From contig JANQQS010000115.1 of the NCBI GenBank assembly GCA_028284955.1, positions 33,779-97,778 on the forward strand: DNA of 64,000 bases, in the 5' to 3' direction. The notes beneath the pieces are model-generated. The model made no database searches, had not been told where the DNA came from, and was given only the letters and a program-made list of their open reading frames with translations. A program made the position numbers and the translations under genes. Shown here in pieces: positions 8,998 to 17,818 of the stretch. The stretch comes from Myxococcota bacterium. Lineage in GTDB: Bacteria; Myxococcota_A; Polyangia; Polyangiales; Houyiibacteriaceae. Positions within the stretch are counted from its first letter, which is position 1; every line of letters starts with the position of its first letter.

Positions 8998-10626
8998 ATG
9001 CGGGACAGTCTAGTCGCAAGGGTTCACGAATGTGCGCTGCAGGCCGAGGGCGGAGATTTTCGTCGGCTACCGCCGTTACTCGTGCAACTTCGCGAGCAGT
9101 TCGATGTGAATGGCGATCTTGAACTCCGTGCTCACGCGCAGCGGCTCGAAGGGTTGCAGCAGCTGGCAGGGGTTTTGGAGACAGAACCTATCTCACCCGA
9201 GGAGTTCCAGGTCTATCGGACCGCTTCGAGATCGGCGCGCCGCGCAGCGTCTCTCGCGCTGGTACCTCTCGAGCGGATGAGTGTGTTGCAGTTTGATGGG
9301 GCCGTGCTTCAGCGCCTGGTCGAAGTCCATCGTTCGCTCCTCGAAGGCATCGAACACGCACCTGAGGAGCGCGTGCATCTGGAGACCGCGGGTCACTGGG
9401 CGGCCTTCTATGCCGGAACGCCGGCCCATGAAACGGAGCTGCGAACGCTTGAGCGACGCTGCGCAGAGCTTGCCATGGCCAGCTTGGTCATCGAGCTCGC
9501 TTGTCTACGCGCCTTAACCGCTATGGGCGAACAGGACCTTGAGCGTGCGGTGGAACAAGCCAGGCGAGCCTCGCGAATGGCGCGTACTGAATCGAAGCCG
9601 CAAAGCGAATACCTTGCCAATGTCGTGCTCGCTCGCTTGCGTCGCATGAGCGAACGGCCGCATCTCGCAACGCGAATCCTAGGTGCACTGCGCGCGACCG
9701 CGCCACCCGCGTGGCACGCCTGGATTGATTGGGAACGTTTTTTCGCCGGGGTCCTCGAGCCGAACTACGATGTGCCGACAGGTCAGTTGAACGCTTTGCT
9801 CGATGCTGCGCGGCAAGGCCACCGAGAACGGTTTGATACGCTACAGGAATCGTTGCTGCGCGCGTGCGTGCATTGCGCGTTCGCGCAGGACGACGTTTGC
9901 GCCTTGCTGATCGGCATCGATCCTGGCTTCGAACCTCGAGCTTTCTCCGAAGCGCTCCGGTCGCAACAAGACGCCTGGCGGGCAGGAATCTCTGAGATGC
10001 CTCCGTTTGGCATCCGTAGCGCGTGCGCCCGTCACCGCGTGACAAGCGACGACGCGATCGCATTTGTGCACGCTGACGCGAGCAAACATCGTGCGGTGCG
10101 TTTGCTTTCTCCAGGGCTCGGCCTGGTGGACGAATCGGTACCGCGACTTCCCCAGCGGCCGCGCCGCCGAGGGCGTGCGGAGACCGCGTCGGCGGCGCTT
10201 CTGCTGGCGGGACCACAAGGTCTCGAAGACGCCGCGTTGTTCGAGACGGTCTATGGTTTCGCATATCGGCCCGAGACGCACGAAGGCACGTTTTCCGTCA
10301 TGCTGCACCGGATGACGAAATGGCTCGGCGACCATGCAACTCTGCAGCGTTCTCAGGGGCGAGTCGCGCTCGATTGCCAGCGCGAGGTGATCGTTCCCGA
10401 CCCGAGGTGCGCGCAAAACGATGAAGATCGAATCGCTGCCGCGATGGCCCACGCCGGGCCGATGCGCGCAGGGGATATCGCGCAGCAGGTCGAACTGCCG
10501 CTTCGTACCGTGCAACGCGCGCTTTCGCGTCTATCCAGCGAGGGCGAATGCACGGTCGAGCGGTCTGGCCGAGTGGTTCGATATCACGTGGAGGATACGA
10601 CGTTTTCAGAGCCCACTTTGTTTTAG
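8998..10626 (+). CDS. Helical-repeat protein with C-terminal winged helix-turn-helix
   Basis: A 542-residue protein of largely helical, Leu/Ala/Arg-rich sequence that I cannot assign to a family. The last 70 residues form a plausible winged helix (RIAAAMAHAGPMRAGDIAQQ, then a recognition helix LPLRTVQRALSRLSSEGECTVE and a wing RSGRVVRYHV). It is likely a DNA-binding regulator whose helical N-terminus senses or assembles. The ATG at 8998 is preceded by an AT-rich TATTATAGG around 8961, a possible -10 element. It is divergent from the kinase operon, which it might control; that is inference. Confidence 0.55.
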   Translation: MRDSLVARVHECALQAEGGDFRRLPPLLVQLREQFDVNGDLELRAHAQRLEGLQQLAGVLETEPISPEEFQVYRTASRSARRAASLALVPLERMSVLQFDGAVLQRLVEVHRSLLEGIEHAPEERVHLETAGHWAAFYAGTPAHETELRTLERRCAELAMASLVIELACLRALTAMGEQDLERAVEQARRASRMARTESKPQSEYLANVVLARLRRMSERPHLATRILGALRATAPPAWHAWIDWERFFAGVLEPNYDVPTGQLNALLDAARQGHRERFDTLQESLLRACVHCAFAQDDVCALLIGIDPGFEPRAFSEALRSQQDAWRAGISEMPPFGIRSACARHRVTSDDAIAFVHADASKHRAVRLLSPGLGLVDESVPRLPQRPRRRGRAETASAALLLAGPQGLEDAALFETVYGFAYRPETHEGTFSVMLHRMTKWLGDHATLQRSQGRVALDCQREVIVPDPRCAQNDEDRIAAAMAHAGPMRAGDIAQQVELPLRTVQRALSRLSSEGECTVERSGRVVRYHVEDTTFSEPTLF

Positions 10627-10747
10627 AGCAGTGGCCTTTTGGCCCGACCGCGGCTTACCTCCTCGCTCTCTCCCTGCGAAAGGCTCGGAGCCTTCCTCAG
10701 TCGTTCGCTGTGGGGGCGCTCGCGCTCAGACCAAAATTCCACTGCTC
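10626..10747. repeat. Imperfect inverted repeat flanking a ~88 bp spacer
   Basis: GAGCAGTGGCCTTTTGG (10626-10642) is mirrored by CCAAAATTCCACTGCTC (10731-10747), with two mismatches. It begins at the last base of the preceding stop codon. It could be a long-range transcript hairpin or the ends of a small non-autonomous element; no direct target repeats are evident. Confidence 0.6.
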
Positions 10748-10864
10748 TATGAGATGCTCCTTGCGCTGCAATCAGCCCAGCTGATCACTGCTCTGGAGCA
10801 GTGTCTGCTTGCGTTGATCGAAATCACGCAGCGTAAAGACATTCGACGAACTCCCTGACAACCA

Positions 10865-10945
10865 TGTCACGTGCCTCCTGGCGGGGGAGTTTGGGTGAAT
10901 CGGCGGGGTCGTACCCCGACGAGAGGGTCTGGGTGCCAGACCCTC
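10865..10945 (-). repeat. Twin-hairpin intergenic repeat, copy related to the 63.4 kb array
   Basis: On the minus strand this matches the segment at 63384-63470 almost base for base. It contains two adjacent hairpins: CGGGGT/ACCCCG with loop CGT (10904-10918) and AGGGTCTGG/CCAGACCCT with loop GTG (10924-10944). It sits in the gap between the winged-helix gene and the DciA-like gene, both of which end here. A similar layout recurs at 25242-25446. Confidence 0.8.
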
Positions 10946-10964
10946 AGGCAAACTGATCAGCGCT

Positions 10965-11426
10965 CTAGCTTCGGGCGATGGCGGTGCACGCCGCCCGCGC
11001 AATAGCTTCCCGGAGCGCGTCGTCGTGTACGGTGGCGAGGGCCCGGCCGACGTCCTCGGGAAGTTGTTTGAGAGGCACCGGTGCGCTCTTGGAGCGTTCA
11101 TTCGTCACGCGGATCGGTCTCGGAGGAAGCTTCGCGACTCGGTAGCGGATGGCTTGCACGATCGCTTGAGGAACCTGCTTTCGAATTTTCGCGAGAAACG
11201 TATCGTTCAAGAACGATAGCTCTTGCGCCCAGGCGGAGCTCGAGACGTGAACGGTGAGCACGCCGCGCCGAAGCTGGACGGGGCGGGCATGTCGCGCCAC
11301 GCGGTCGGGCACGGTTCGATACCACCAGCCGAACACGCGAATTCCGCGCATCGACTCTCGCCCCGACATCACGTTCGAGAGCACGTCGTCAATACGCAGG
11401 GGGTGAAGGTTTTTTCGGCGCCGCAT
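10965..11426 (-). CDS. DUF721 / DciA-like protein
   Basis: A 153-residue protein matching the DUF721 (DciA-related) family: it opens with LHPLRIDDVLSNVM, has the W..V...VA.HARPV segment and the VHVSSSAWAQELSFLNDTFLAKI strand-helix typical of the family's KH-like fold. DciA loads the replicative helicase in bacteria lacking DnaC/DnaI; whether this protein does so cannot be told from sequence alone. The ATG at 11426 is about 100 bases from a divergent stress-protein gene. A low-complexity Pro/Arg segment follows the fold. Confidence 0.75.
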   Translation of the reverse strand: MRRRKNLHPLRIDDVLSNVMSGRESMRGIRVFGWWYRTVPDRVARHARPVQLRRGVLTVHVSSSAWAQELSFLNDTFLAKIRKQVPQAIVQAIRYRVAKLPPRPIRVTNERSKSAPVPLKQLPEDVGRALATVHDDALREAIARAACTAIARS

Positions 11427-11529
11427 GAGAGCTCAAGGGTGGCAACAAGCGTAACAGGGCTTACACAAATTCCCAAGGCGCGAAAACGCATCGCGTGACC
11501 TCGTAGAAAGCGTCCGGTAATCTTGTCGG

Positions 11530-12384
11530 GTGCTCAACGTAGACGAGTTTGAGAGCGTCTTTCGGGCAGCCGACAAAAAGCAGTTTCATGTAGACCCCCC
11601 AGCGATTGAGCGCGTGCTTGTCGTGAGCGACGTCGAAGGCGAAGAGGAGCAACATTATCTCCGCGCCATCCAAACGCTCCTCGGGCCCCTGGGCGACGAT
11701 ATCGCATGGGTCACGCGCGGAAAGGGAACGTGGTCGGGGGTCGAAGAACTCCTGCACGAGACCCGCGACATCGCGCCCGACATGGTCGTCGCCTATCGAA
11801 ATCTCTATTCGGATGCGTGGGGCTGGTCCTACAGCCTTGGCGTCTATCTCAGCGCGCTCACCCGCGGCACGCCGCATCCCGTTCTCGTGACGCCCAATCC
11901 GCACGCTTCGCGCGAACGAAACTGGTACGGCGCCGGCTCCCGCAGCGTCATGGTGATCACCAATCACCTAACGGGAGACGACCGGCTCGTAAACTGGGGC
12001 ATCCGGGCGTGCCACCCTGAAGGCAGCCTTCGCGTGATGCATATGGAAAACGACCAGGTCTACGCGCGATACGTCGAGGCGATTTCAAAAATTCCCGAGA
12101 TCGATACCGAATCCGCAAGCGAACAAATCAAGACCCAGCTGGTGCGTGAGCCCACCGACTACATGGATACGGTTCGACAGTATCTAGCCCGCGCACGAAC
12201 GTCGATGCAATTCCATGGAGAAGTCGCGATGGGTCATCGCGTCGCAGATTACAAGCAGCTGATCGAACGGCACAACGTCAACCTACTGGTTTTTCCTACG
12301 CTCGAAGAAGACTGCATCGCGCTCGACGGTATCGCCTATTCGCTGGCCGTCGAGCTCGTCGACACGCCGCTGCTGATGATTTAG
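11530..12384 (+). CDS. Universal stress protein (UspA)-like
   Basis: A 284-residue cytoplasmic protein. It has the alternating strand-helix pattern of UspA domains (RVLVVSDVEGEEEQHYLRAIQTLL, and a final LLVFPTLEED...ELVDTPLLMI strand that matches the end of a Usp domain). The middle is divergent, so it may hold two degenerate domains. It starts at GTG 11530 with no clear Shine-Dalgarno. It is followed after three bases by an NhaD-type transporter gene; Usp/antiporter pairs are seen in other bacteria and suggest regulation of the transporter by a nucleotide-binding partner, which is inference. Confidence 0.6.
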   Translation: MLNVDEFESVFRAADKKQFHVDPPAIERVLVVSDVEGEEEQHYLRAIQTLLGPLGDDIAWVTRGKGTWSGVEELLHETRDIAPDMVVAYRNLYSDAWGWSYSLGVYLSALTRGTPHPVLVTPNPHASRERNWYGAGSRSVMVITNHLTGDDRLVNWGIRACHPEGSLRVMHMENDQVYARYVEAISKIPEIDTESASEQIKTQLVREPTDYMDTVRQYLARARTSMQFHGEVAMGHRVADYKQLIERHNVNLLVFPTLEEDCIALDGIAYSLAVELVDTPLLMI

Positions 12385-12387
12385 CGC

Positions 12388-13767
12388 ATGCATCATCCTC
12401 CCTCCACCGCGGTCAGCGTCGTATTTCTCTTCGTCCTCGTCGGCATGGTGGTCGCGCTAGCTCTCGAAGAGCGAATCCACGCCAAAAAATCGTGGATTAC
12501 GGGAGTCTTTGCCGCGCTCAGCCTTGCCCTCGGCCACGCCTTCAATGTGCTTCCGTTCGGGCCGCTCGAAAACGTTCTGCACGAGAAGTTCGCGCTGCCG
12601 GTGTACATTCCTGGCGTCGATTGGGAAGTCATCGCGATCATTCTCGGCTCGAGCCTGTTCGTCGATGTAGTGGGCAAGTCGGGCGTGTTCACCTTTATCG
12701 CGATCCGGTTGACCAAATCTTCCGAGGGCGACCCCTGGCGCTTGCTCACGCTCTACGGCGTGATGACGGTGCTCTTTTCAGCCTTGCTCAACAACGTCAC
12801 CGCCATGATCATCGTCGGCTCGCTGACCGCGGTCTCGCTGGAAAAGCTGGGTCAACAAAAACGTCTCGTGGGTTTCCTGATGATCGAGGGATTGCTCACC
12901 AACGTCGGTGGTCTGCTCACCCTGATCAGCTCGGTGCCAAACATTATCGTGGGCAACGCCGCCAACATCAGCTTCGTTTCGTTCTTTGTCAAAGCTGCAC
13001 CCTATGTCGCGCTGGCCACCGCAGCAACGATCTGGATGGGCCGACGGCGTTATGAAATCGAACCGCTCGCGAGCGCCGAAGAACGGGCTCAGGCGTCGGA
13101 GCTGATCTCGACATTCGACGAGCGCGACGGGATCGATTCCATGCGCTTTTTTTGGTTCTCTGCTGGCATGCTGGCTGCATTTATCATCTGCATCGCGGCG
13201 AGCTCGGTGCTCGAATACCCGCTCGGCATGGGCGCAGTGGCGATGGCCTTCGGCATCATCATGCTGGCTCGCTACAAGAGCACCGTTGACCGCTTCTATC
13301 GCGCGCTCGACTGGGACCTGCTGCTCTTTTTTATCTTCCTCTTCATCGTCATCAACGTCATGGAGCATGCCCACGTGCTCGCCCTCATCGGTCACGTCGT
13401 AGAAGACATGATCAGCATGAACGACACGCTCTCAGGGCTCGGCACCGCCGCTACCTTGGTCAGCGCAGCCGCATTCAGCGCCGTCACCGACAATATTCCC
13501 CTCGCCGCGATGCTCGCCAAAATCCTCGCGCAGCTTCCTGACCTCGGCGACTCTCGTCTATGGTGGAGCGTGATCTTCGGCGCCAACCTCGGCGGCAACA
13601 TCACCCCCATCGGCTCTGCAAGCACCGTCGTCGCCGTCACCCTCATGCACAAACACGGCGCGCCCATGCCCTTCGCCAAATTCGTCCGCGATGCCGCCGG
13701 CTTCGCTGCCCTGCACATCGCGCTCGCTGTAATGTACGTGCTGTGGATCGTGCCTCTACTGCCCTAG
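12388..13767 (+). CDS. NhaD/ArsB-type (SLC13-like) Na+/H+ antiporter
   Basis: A 459-residue integral membrane protein with about eleven to thirteen transmembrane segments. Signature motifs of the NhaD/citrate-transporter fold are present: the two re-entrant-type segments around LLTNVGGLLTLISSVPNIIVG and SAVTDNIPLAAML, and the GANLGGNITPIGSASTVVAV loop. NhaD-like proteins exchange Na+ for H+ across the inner membrane; ion specificity cannot be proved here. It lies three bases after the stress-protein gene and is surely co-transcribed. Confidence 0.85.
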   Translation: MHHPPSTAVSVVFLFVLVGMVVALALEERIHAKKSWITGVFAALSLALGHAFNVLPFGPLENVLHEKFALPVYIPGVDWEVIAIILGSSLFVDVVGKSGVFTFIAIRLTKSSEGDPWRLLTLYGVMTVLFSALLNNVTAMIIVGSLTAVSLEKLGQQKRLVGFLMIEGLLTNVGGLLTLISSVPNIIVGNAANISFVSFFVKAAPYVALATAATIWMGRRRYEIEPLASAEERAQASELISTFDERDGIDSMRFFWFSAGMLAAFIICIAASSVLEYPLGMGAVAMAFGIIMLARYKSTVDRFYRALDWDLLLFFIFLFIVINVMEHAHVLALIGHVVEDMISMNDTLSGLGTAATLVSAAAFSAVTDNIPLAAMLAKILAQLPDLGDSRLWWSVIFGANLGGNITPIGSASTVVAVTLMHKHGAPMPFAKFVRDAAGFAALHIALAVMYVLWIVPLLP

Positions 13768-13778
13768 CCCTGCCTGCA

Positions 13779-14191
13779 CTAAATCAACTCGCCAGCCCAC
13801 AGCTGTTCAAGAAATAGGCGCCACGGCAGAATGCGAATGCCCTGCACAGTTCTCGGTTCTTTTTCTCTGCACACGAGAAGTGCGTGTTTGTCAGGAGAAA
13901 CGACGCGTCGCGATTTTCGATCAGCCAGTGCACTTCGTCGAGGAGAGCAGGAATCTTCTGGATCTCGTCAATGACCGTGAAGCGCCCCGACCATCGTTCT
14001 CGAAGCAACGCCGGGCGGGATGCGTACTCCGCGAAGACATCGGTCTTCAGAAGGTCGAGGTACGTTTCCTCTCCAGTCGTGAAATGGTGTCGAATCCAGT
14101 ACGTTTTCCCGACTTTTCGTGGACCCCACAAGAACGCTGAGCGTCCGGGAGGAAGCTGTATCTCCAGAAGACGCCGTGCAATTCTGCCCAC
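13779..14191 (-). pseudogene. Internally deleted and frameshifted AAA ATPase (AAA_14/DUF4143 family)
   Basis: The first ~98 codons encode a good ATPase N-terminus: FLWGPRKVGKTYWIRHHF (Walker A) and RFTVIDEIQKIPALLDEVH (Walker B), ending at SFLLT. Intact relatives are about 380 residues long and go on with sensor and DUF4143 domains. Here the reading frame instead continues into noise and stops at 13784. In another frame the same DNA reads DKHALLVCREKEPR and then GIRILPWRLFLEQLWAGELI, the normal C-terminal tail of these ATPases, ending at a stop at 13779. So roughly 250 codons between head and tail are missing. It is a remnant, not a functional gene. Confidence 0.85.
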
Positions 14192-14201
14192 TCAGGTTAT
14201 T

Positions 14202-14213
14202 TTATCCGGATAA
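14202..14213. promoter_or_regulatory. Palindrome 5' of the ATPase remnant
   Basis: TTATCCGGATAA is a perfect 12-base palindrome in a locally AT-rich patch, ten bases before the decayed gene's GTG start. It could be an operator or part of the old promoter; no family-specific regulator can be named. Confidence 0.35.
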
Positions 14214-14316
14214 TATTTCCCAACAAGGTAAAATTGTTCGATCCATACCGGAAGCCCAGCCCGCGCTCGCGGTGATGTACGAGTCGCCCGTGACCTGACA
14301 GGTTCTCAGTCGGCTG

Positions 14317-16002
14317 TCAGTGGAAGGACGGAAGACCGGGTCTCGGGTCGGTCGTCGCAGGCGCGCTTTGCACGGAAGCCGCGTCTGTCCGGATGCGGAA
14401 CGAGCTCACAACCCGGGAGAGTTCGCTGAGCAGAGCGAGCACTTCGCGCGATTGGTCGGAAGAATCTTGCGCGGATGCAACCGATCGGCGCGTGAAGTTA
14501 GAGAGAGACTCGGACAGCGTGACCACCGACTGAACCTCCGAAGTTTGGCGCGCGGAAACATCGGCGACTTTGTTCATGGTCGTGTCGACCTCAGAAACCT
14601 TCGCTTCGATCGCTTGAAACGCCGTGTGCATATGCTCCCCGATCTCCACGCCCTTTTCCGCCTTCTCAATCGCTTCCTGAATCCTCAGCGTCGTCTGGCG
14701 AGCTGCCTCCGCGCTTTGCCCGGCCAAGCTTCGAACTTCTTCGGCGACAACCGCAAACCCTTTGCCCGCGTCGCCGGCGCGCGCCGCTTCCACTGCGGCG
14801 TTGAGCGCGAGCAAGTTGGTCTTGAAGGCAATGTTGTCGACGGTCTCGACGATCTTCGCGGTCTCTTGGGCCGCGACTCGGATATGGCGCATCGCGTCGA
14901 CCGCATCGGTCACATGGCGATGGCCTTCTTGCGTTGCGACGTGCGTGAGTTCAGTCAGTTTGCGCGCCGAAGCGGCCGATGCTGCGCTCGTTTCTGCCGA
15001 TTGAGCAAGCTTCGCGAGACTCTCGCTCACGTTTTCTAGCGTCTCGGTCTGCCGATGCGCATCGTTCGCAGCAGCCGTGCTCGACTCATTGAGGCCGCCC
15101 GCGATGGCGGTCGCTTGCGACGAAACATGCGCCACCTGAGTCAGGCCGCGCGCCATATTGTCAGTCGCGACGTTGAGCGAAGCGACGACAGACTGAAATG
15201 CCTCCTCCGAGACAGTGTTCATGCGTGCGGTTAAATCGCGGTCGGCCATCTTCCGAAGCACGTGCCCCGTCGACTCGAGGAACTCGCGCAGCCGGCGACC
15301 TTGTTCTTCTCTGCTTTCATGAACCGCCTGCATTTGCTGTCGTTCCGTTTCGAGTTCGCGAACCAGATCTTGCGTACGGTCGCTTCGCTCGAGCTTCGCT
15401 TGTTGCGCTGACTGAACTCGCAATTCTTTCACCGAATCGCGAATCGAGATCACGAGAAACACATCTTCGAAAATCACATAGGCGGCGTGTTCGACGACGC
15501 GCCAGATATCGGCGGTAAGGATTCCAAAGACCGATTCAGGATAGAACACCCCGCGAAATACATGATCGAGGGCTGTGACCGCGGTTGCCGTGATCAGCAC
15601 GTTCACGTCCCGATAGGCGGCGACAAACGCGAGAGAGCCAAAGATAAAAAAGTGGGTCTCGATTCGTCCGCCCGTGAGATGGATCAAGAGCGCAGCAAAA
15701 CCGAGCTGTCCAAAGGCCACCGAGTGGCGGGTGAAGACTTCGCCGGGTTGCTTCATGGCGAAATAGATCGGCGGCAGGAGCAAAAGCGCGCCTAGAAAAA
15801 GTCCCGCATAGACGTGGATATGGACATCGCTGGTTTGCCCTGCCCAGGTACGCGGCGTGGCAAAAAGCGCGATCGCGATACCGGCAACCCACTCGACCAC
15901 CATCAGCTTGGCGAAACGTCGGTCGGTACGCGCGCATGCTTCACGAAACGTGGTGTCGAAGAGCGCTTGCGCATGCTCGTCGTAGTTCTCAGTACTATCC
16001 AT
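14317..16002 (-). CDS. Methyl-accepting chemotaxis protein with membrane-embedded sensor
   Basis: From the ATG at 16002 the protein is 561 residues. The N-terminal ~200 residues hold about six membrane segments, including [22 protein letters not shown], a His-containing motif found in a group of chemoreceptors and other sensors with integral-membrane input domains. The C-terminal half is a coiled-coil signalling domain with the conserved tip ([15 protein letters not shown] and [10 protein letters not shown]). I chose 16002 because the upstream in-frame extension overlaps the preceding gene; the stop of that gene overlaps this start by eight bases. The signal sensed is unknown. Confidence 0.88.
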   Translation of the reverse strand: MDSTENYDEHAQALFDTTFREACARTDRRFAKLMVVEWVAGIAIALFATPRTWAGQTSDVHIHVYAGLFLGALLLLPPIYFAMKQPGEVFTRHSVAFGQLGFAALLIHLTGGRIETHFFIFGSLAFVAAYRDVNVLITATAVTALDHVFRGVFYPESVFGILTADIWRVVEHAAYVIFEDVFLVISIRDSVKELRVQSAQQAKLERSDRTQDLVRELETERQQMQAVHESREEQGRRLREFLESTGHVLRKMADRDLTARMNTVSEEAFQSVVASLNVATDNMARGLTQVAHVSSQATAIAGGLNESSTAAANDAHRQTETLENVSESLAKLAQSAETSAASAASARKLTELTHVATQEGHRHVTDAVDAMRHIRVAAQETAKIVETVDNIAFKTNLLALNAAVEAARAGDAGKGFAVVAEEVRSLAGQSAEAARQTTLRIQEAIEKAEKGVEIGEHMHTAFQAIEAKVSEVDTTMNKVADVSARQTSEVQSVVTLSESLSNFTRRSVASAQDSSDQSREVLALLSELSRVVSSFRIRTDAASVQSAPATTDPRPGLPSFH

Positions 16003-16567
16003 TGTTGCTTGACCTTTGAATGGGGCAGCCAAAAACATCGGCGTCGCGAGAAGATCCGACTTCCTGAAGCGCCTCAAGCGCGGCTCGTCGTCCCACGCTT
16101 GGGCCTTCGTGCCCGCGCGACGGGGTGATCCCGCCGCTAAACCTCACTGCGCCGCTAGAGCCGTAGATGACAAGGTGCCCGGAGGTCAGCGCGCCGAGAG
16201 AGGCGGACATCGCGCCTACGGGATCCGCGCGGGGCTCAAACCCGGGCAGCGTCTTCGCTCGCTCCCAAAGCGAACCCGCAGCCCACGCTTCGTCTTCGCC
16301 GGCGGGAACGAAAAACAAAACAAAACCAACGGCGCGACCGCCAGTTTCCGCCACCAAGCGCTCAAGCTCCGACATCGTCGCACGAGAACACGGACAGTGA
16401 GGATGCATCATCAGCACTGCTGTTGGAGTGCTCTTCGAACGGGAAAACGGCAGATCGGCAGGCCATTGCTCGGGAGCCTCGCCCCTCGCGCCCGGCGAAG
16501 TAGAATAGACCGCCAAGCCCGCCATGCTGGCGAGCACCGCCAGCGCCCAGACTCCTTTAACCAACAA
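15995..16567 (-). CDS. Membrane-anchored thioredoxin-fold protein with CPCS motif
   Basis: A 190-residue protein with an N-terminal membrane anchor ([16 protein letters not shown]) and a periplasmic thioredoxin-like domain. The motif HPHCPCSR (C58 and C60) sits where the redox CXXC would be, right after the first strand (TAVLMMHPH). The later strand-turn [27 protein letters not shown] carries the cis-Pro/Gly region. It resembles RedB-like proteins, whose function is poorly defined. The stop overlaps the start of the chemoreceptor gene, so the two are translated together. Confidence 0.65.
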   Translation of the reverse strand: MLVKGVWALAVLASMAGLAVYSTSPGARGEAPEQWPADLPFSRSKSTPTAVLMMHPHCPCSRATMSELERLVAETGGRAVGFVLFFVPAGEDEAWAAGSLWERAKTLPGFEPRADPVGAMSASLGALTSGHLVIYGSSGAVRFSGGITPSRGHEGPSVGRRAALEALQEVGSSRDADVFGCPIQRSSNNG

Positions 16568-16695
16568 GGCGAACCCCCATACATCGTTCCGAACGGTGGG
16601 TTCTCAGGCTTTTTAACTGCTCAAACGCTGATCCGCAGCGTGCTCCACAAATACGTATCGGGCCGGCTGCGGGAGCGCGACACCGACTAAGATGG

Positions 16696-17467
16696 TTATC
16701 CAATTTTAAATATGGTTTTCCACAATGCTCCCATCTGTTCCTGAAGTTGATTCAATCGGGCAAGCACGTCGGCGTCGGCGTCGCCCAGCCTGCGTTTGAG
16801 CAACTTGAAGAGCCGTTTGTGCACATCCAGAAACTTGGAACCGGAGGTGGAATCGAAACATTGGGAAGGGTCTCTTTCAAGATCTCGACCTAATGCCTCG
16901 AGCGCAAAAATCACTTGCTGTAGGATCGAAGCATCGTAGCCTGGAGCGTAGAGAATCTGTTGCAGATGATGGACGGCGTTTTGAAGCCGCTGATGTCTGG
17001 GATCCATTACGTTCGGAAGGCAACTGTCTACGTCTCTGAACGCTGCGGCTAGATCCACTCCAATTTGCGTAGCGTCTTCGCCTCCCTCCTCCGCGGCCTC
17101 GACAGCCGTAAGCGCTACACCGAGCGCCAGCCGCTTGGCGGCGCTGAGGCCTGATTCGTTGATCGCGGAGCGAACTTGCTCTGTGGTGCCAATGCGGTGT
17201 TTGTTCCCGTCTTGAGTCGCGAAAAATATCGAGCCCCCGATCGCGACCACCGGGGGCACCGCGAGAGTAAGGCCTTTAACTGTCGCACCCGCTGCTGTTT
17301 TGGTGAGCAACCAAACAACCAGCCCCCCGATGGGAATGGCGATTTTTTCTTCTTGTTCAACTCCGAGTGCTCCATCGCTCGCCGCGCAGCCAGGTAGCAA
17401 GCGCAGCGGCGGTGAAGATGCTGATGAACACGAATCGATTTCGACAAACATCTGGACTTCGATACAT
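16696..17467 (-). CDS. Predicted lipoprotein, apparently frameshifted in the signal peptide
   Basis: The body (LPGCAASDGALGVEQEEK onward, to 16696) has two hydrophobic segments (IAIPIGGLVVWLLT and LAVPPVVAIGGSIFFA) and a helical C-terminal half. I do not recognise a family. In the body's own frame the upstream residues look unlike a signal peptide. In the +2 frame an ATG at 17467-17465 opens a textbook one: basic MYRSPDVCRNR, then hydrophobic FVFISIFTAAAL, exactly where LLPGC (a good lipobox) follows in the other frame. A single-base shift near 17400 would join them. This is either a real mutation or a sequence error. Confidence 0.55.
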
Positions 17468-17508
17468 CGCGCGGAAATGTGACCCATACCCGGCTGGATC
17501 GCCAACGC

Positions 17509-17806
17509 TCACGCCGAATCCGATGCTGATGCCGAAACCGATGCTGTACCTGTGTCCGAACCTGATCCCGAGCTAGATTCCGTCTTGGCATCGGTCTCGG
17601 CACCTGATCCTGATTCGGCGTCAGCATCAGGTTCGGCGTCAGCATCAGGTTCAGCGTCGGCGTCGGGTGCGGCATCAGCATCAGGTTCGGCGTCGGGTGC
17701 GGCATCGGCGTCGGCATCAGGTTCGGTGTCGGGTGCAGCGTCTGGGTCGGCATCCGGTTCGGCGTCAGCATCAGGTTTCGATGGCGCAGCGTCTGGGCCG
17801 GCATCA
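17509..17806 (-). repeat. Low-complexity Asp-Ala/Pro-Asp coding repeat without a start codon
   Basis: On the minus strand one frame reads as DADAEPDADAAPDAEPDADA-type sequence and ends in a Ser/Gly-rich tail at a TGA (17511-17509). It is bounded upstream by an in-frame TGA (17814-17812) with no ATG, GTG or TTG after it. The DNA is an imperfect GATGCC/GACGCC-type hexamer array, so other frames on both strands are also open. Such DA-rich linkers are typical of myxobacterial surface proteins; here it looks like an orphaned linker. Confidence 0.65.
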
Positions 17807-17818
17807 ACGGGTCACTGT

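Noticed and set aside
9521..10515. Minus-strand reading frames inside the winged-helix gene
   Set aside because: These are Arg-rich antisense shadows with no recognisable domain; the plus-strand gene has a coherent HTH.
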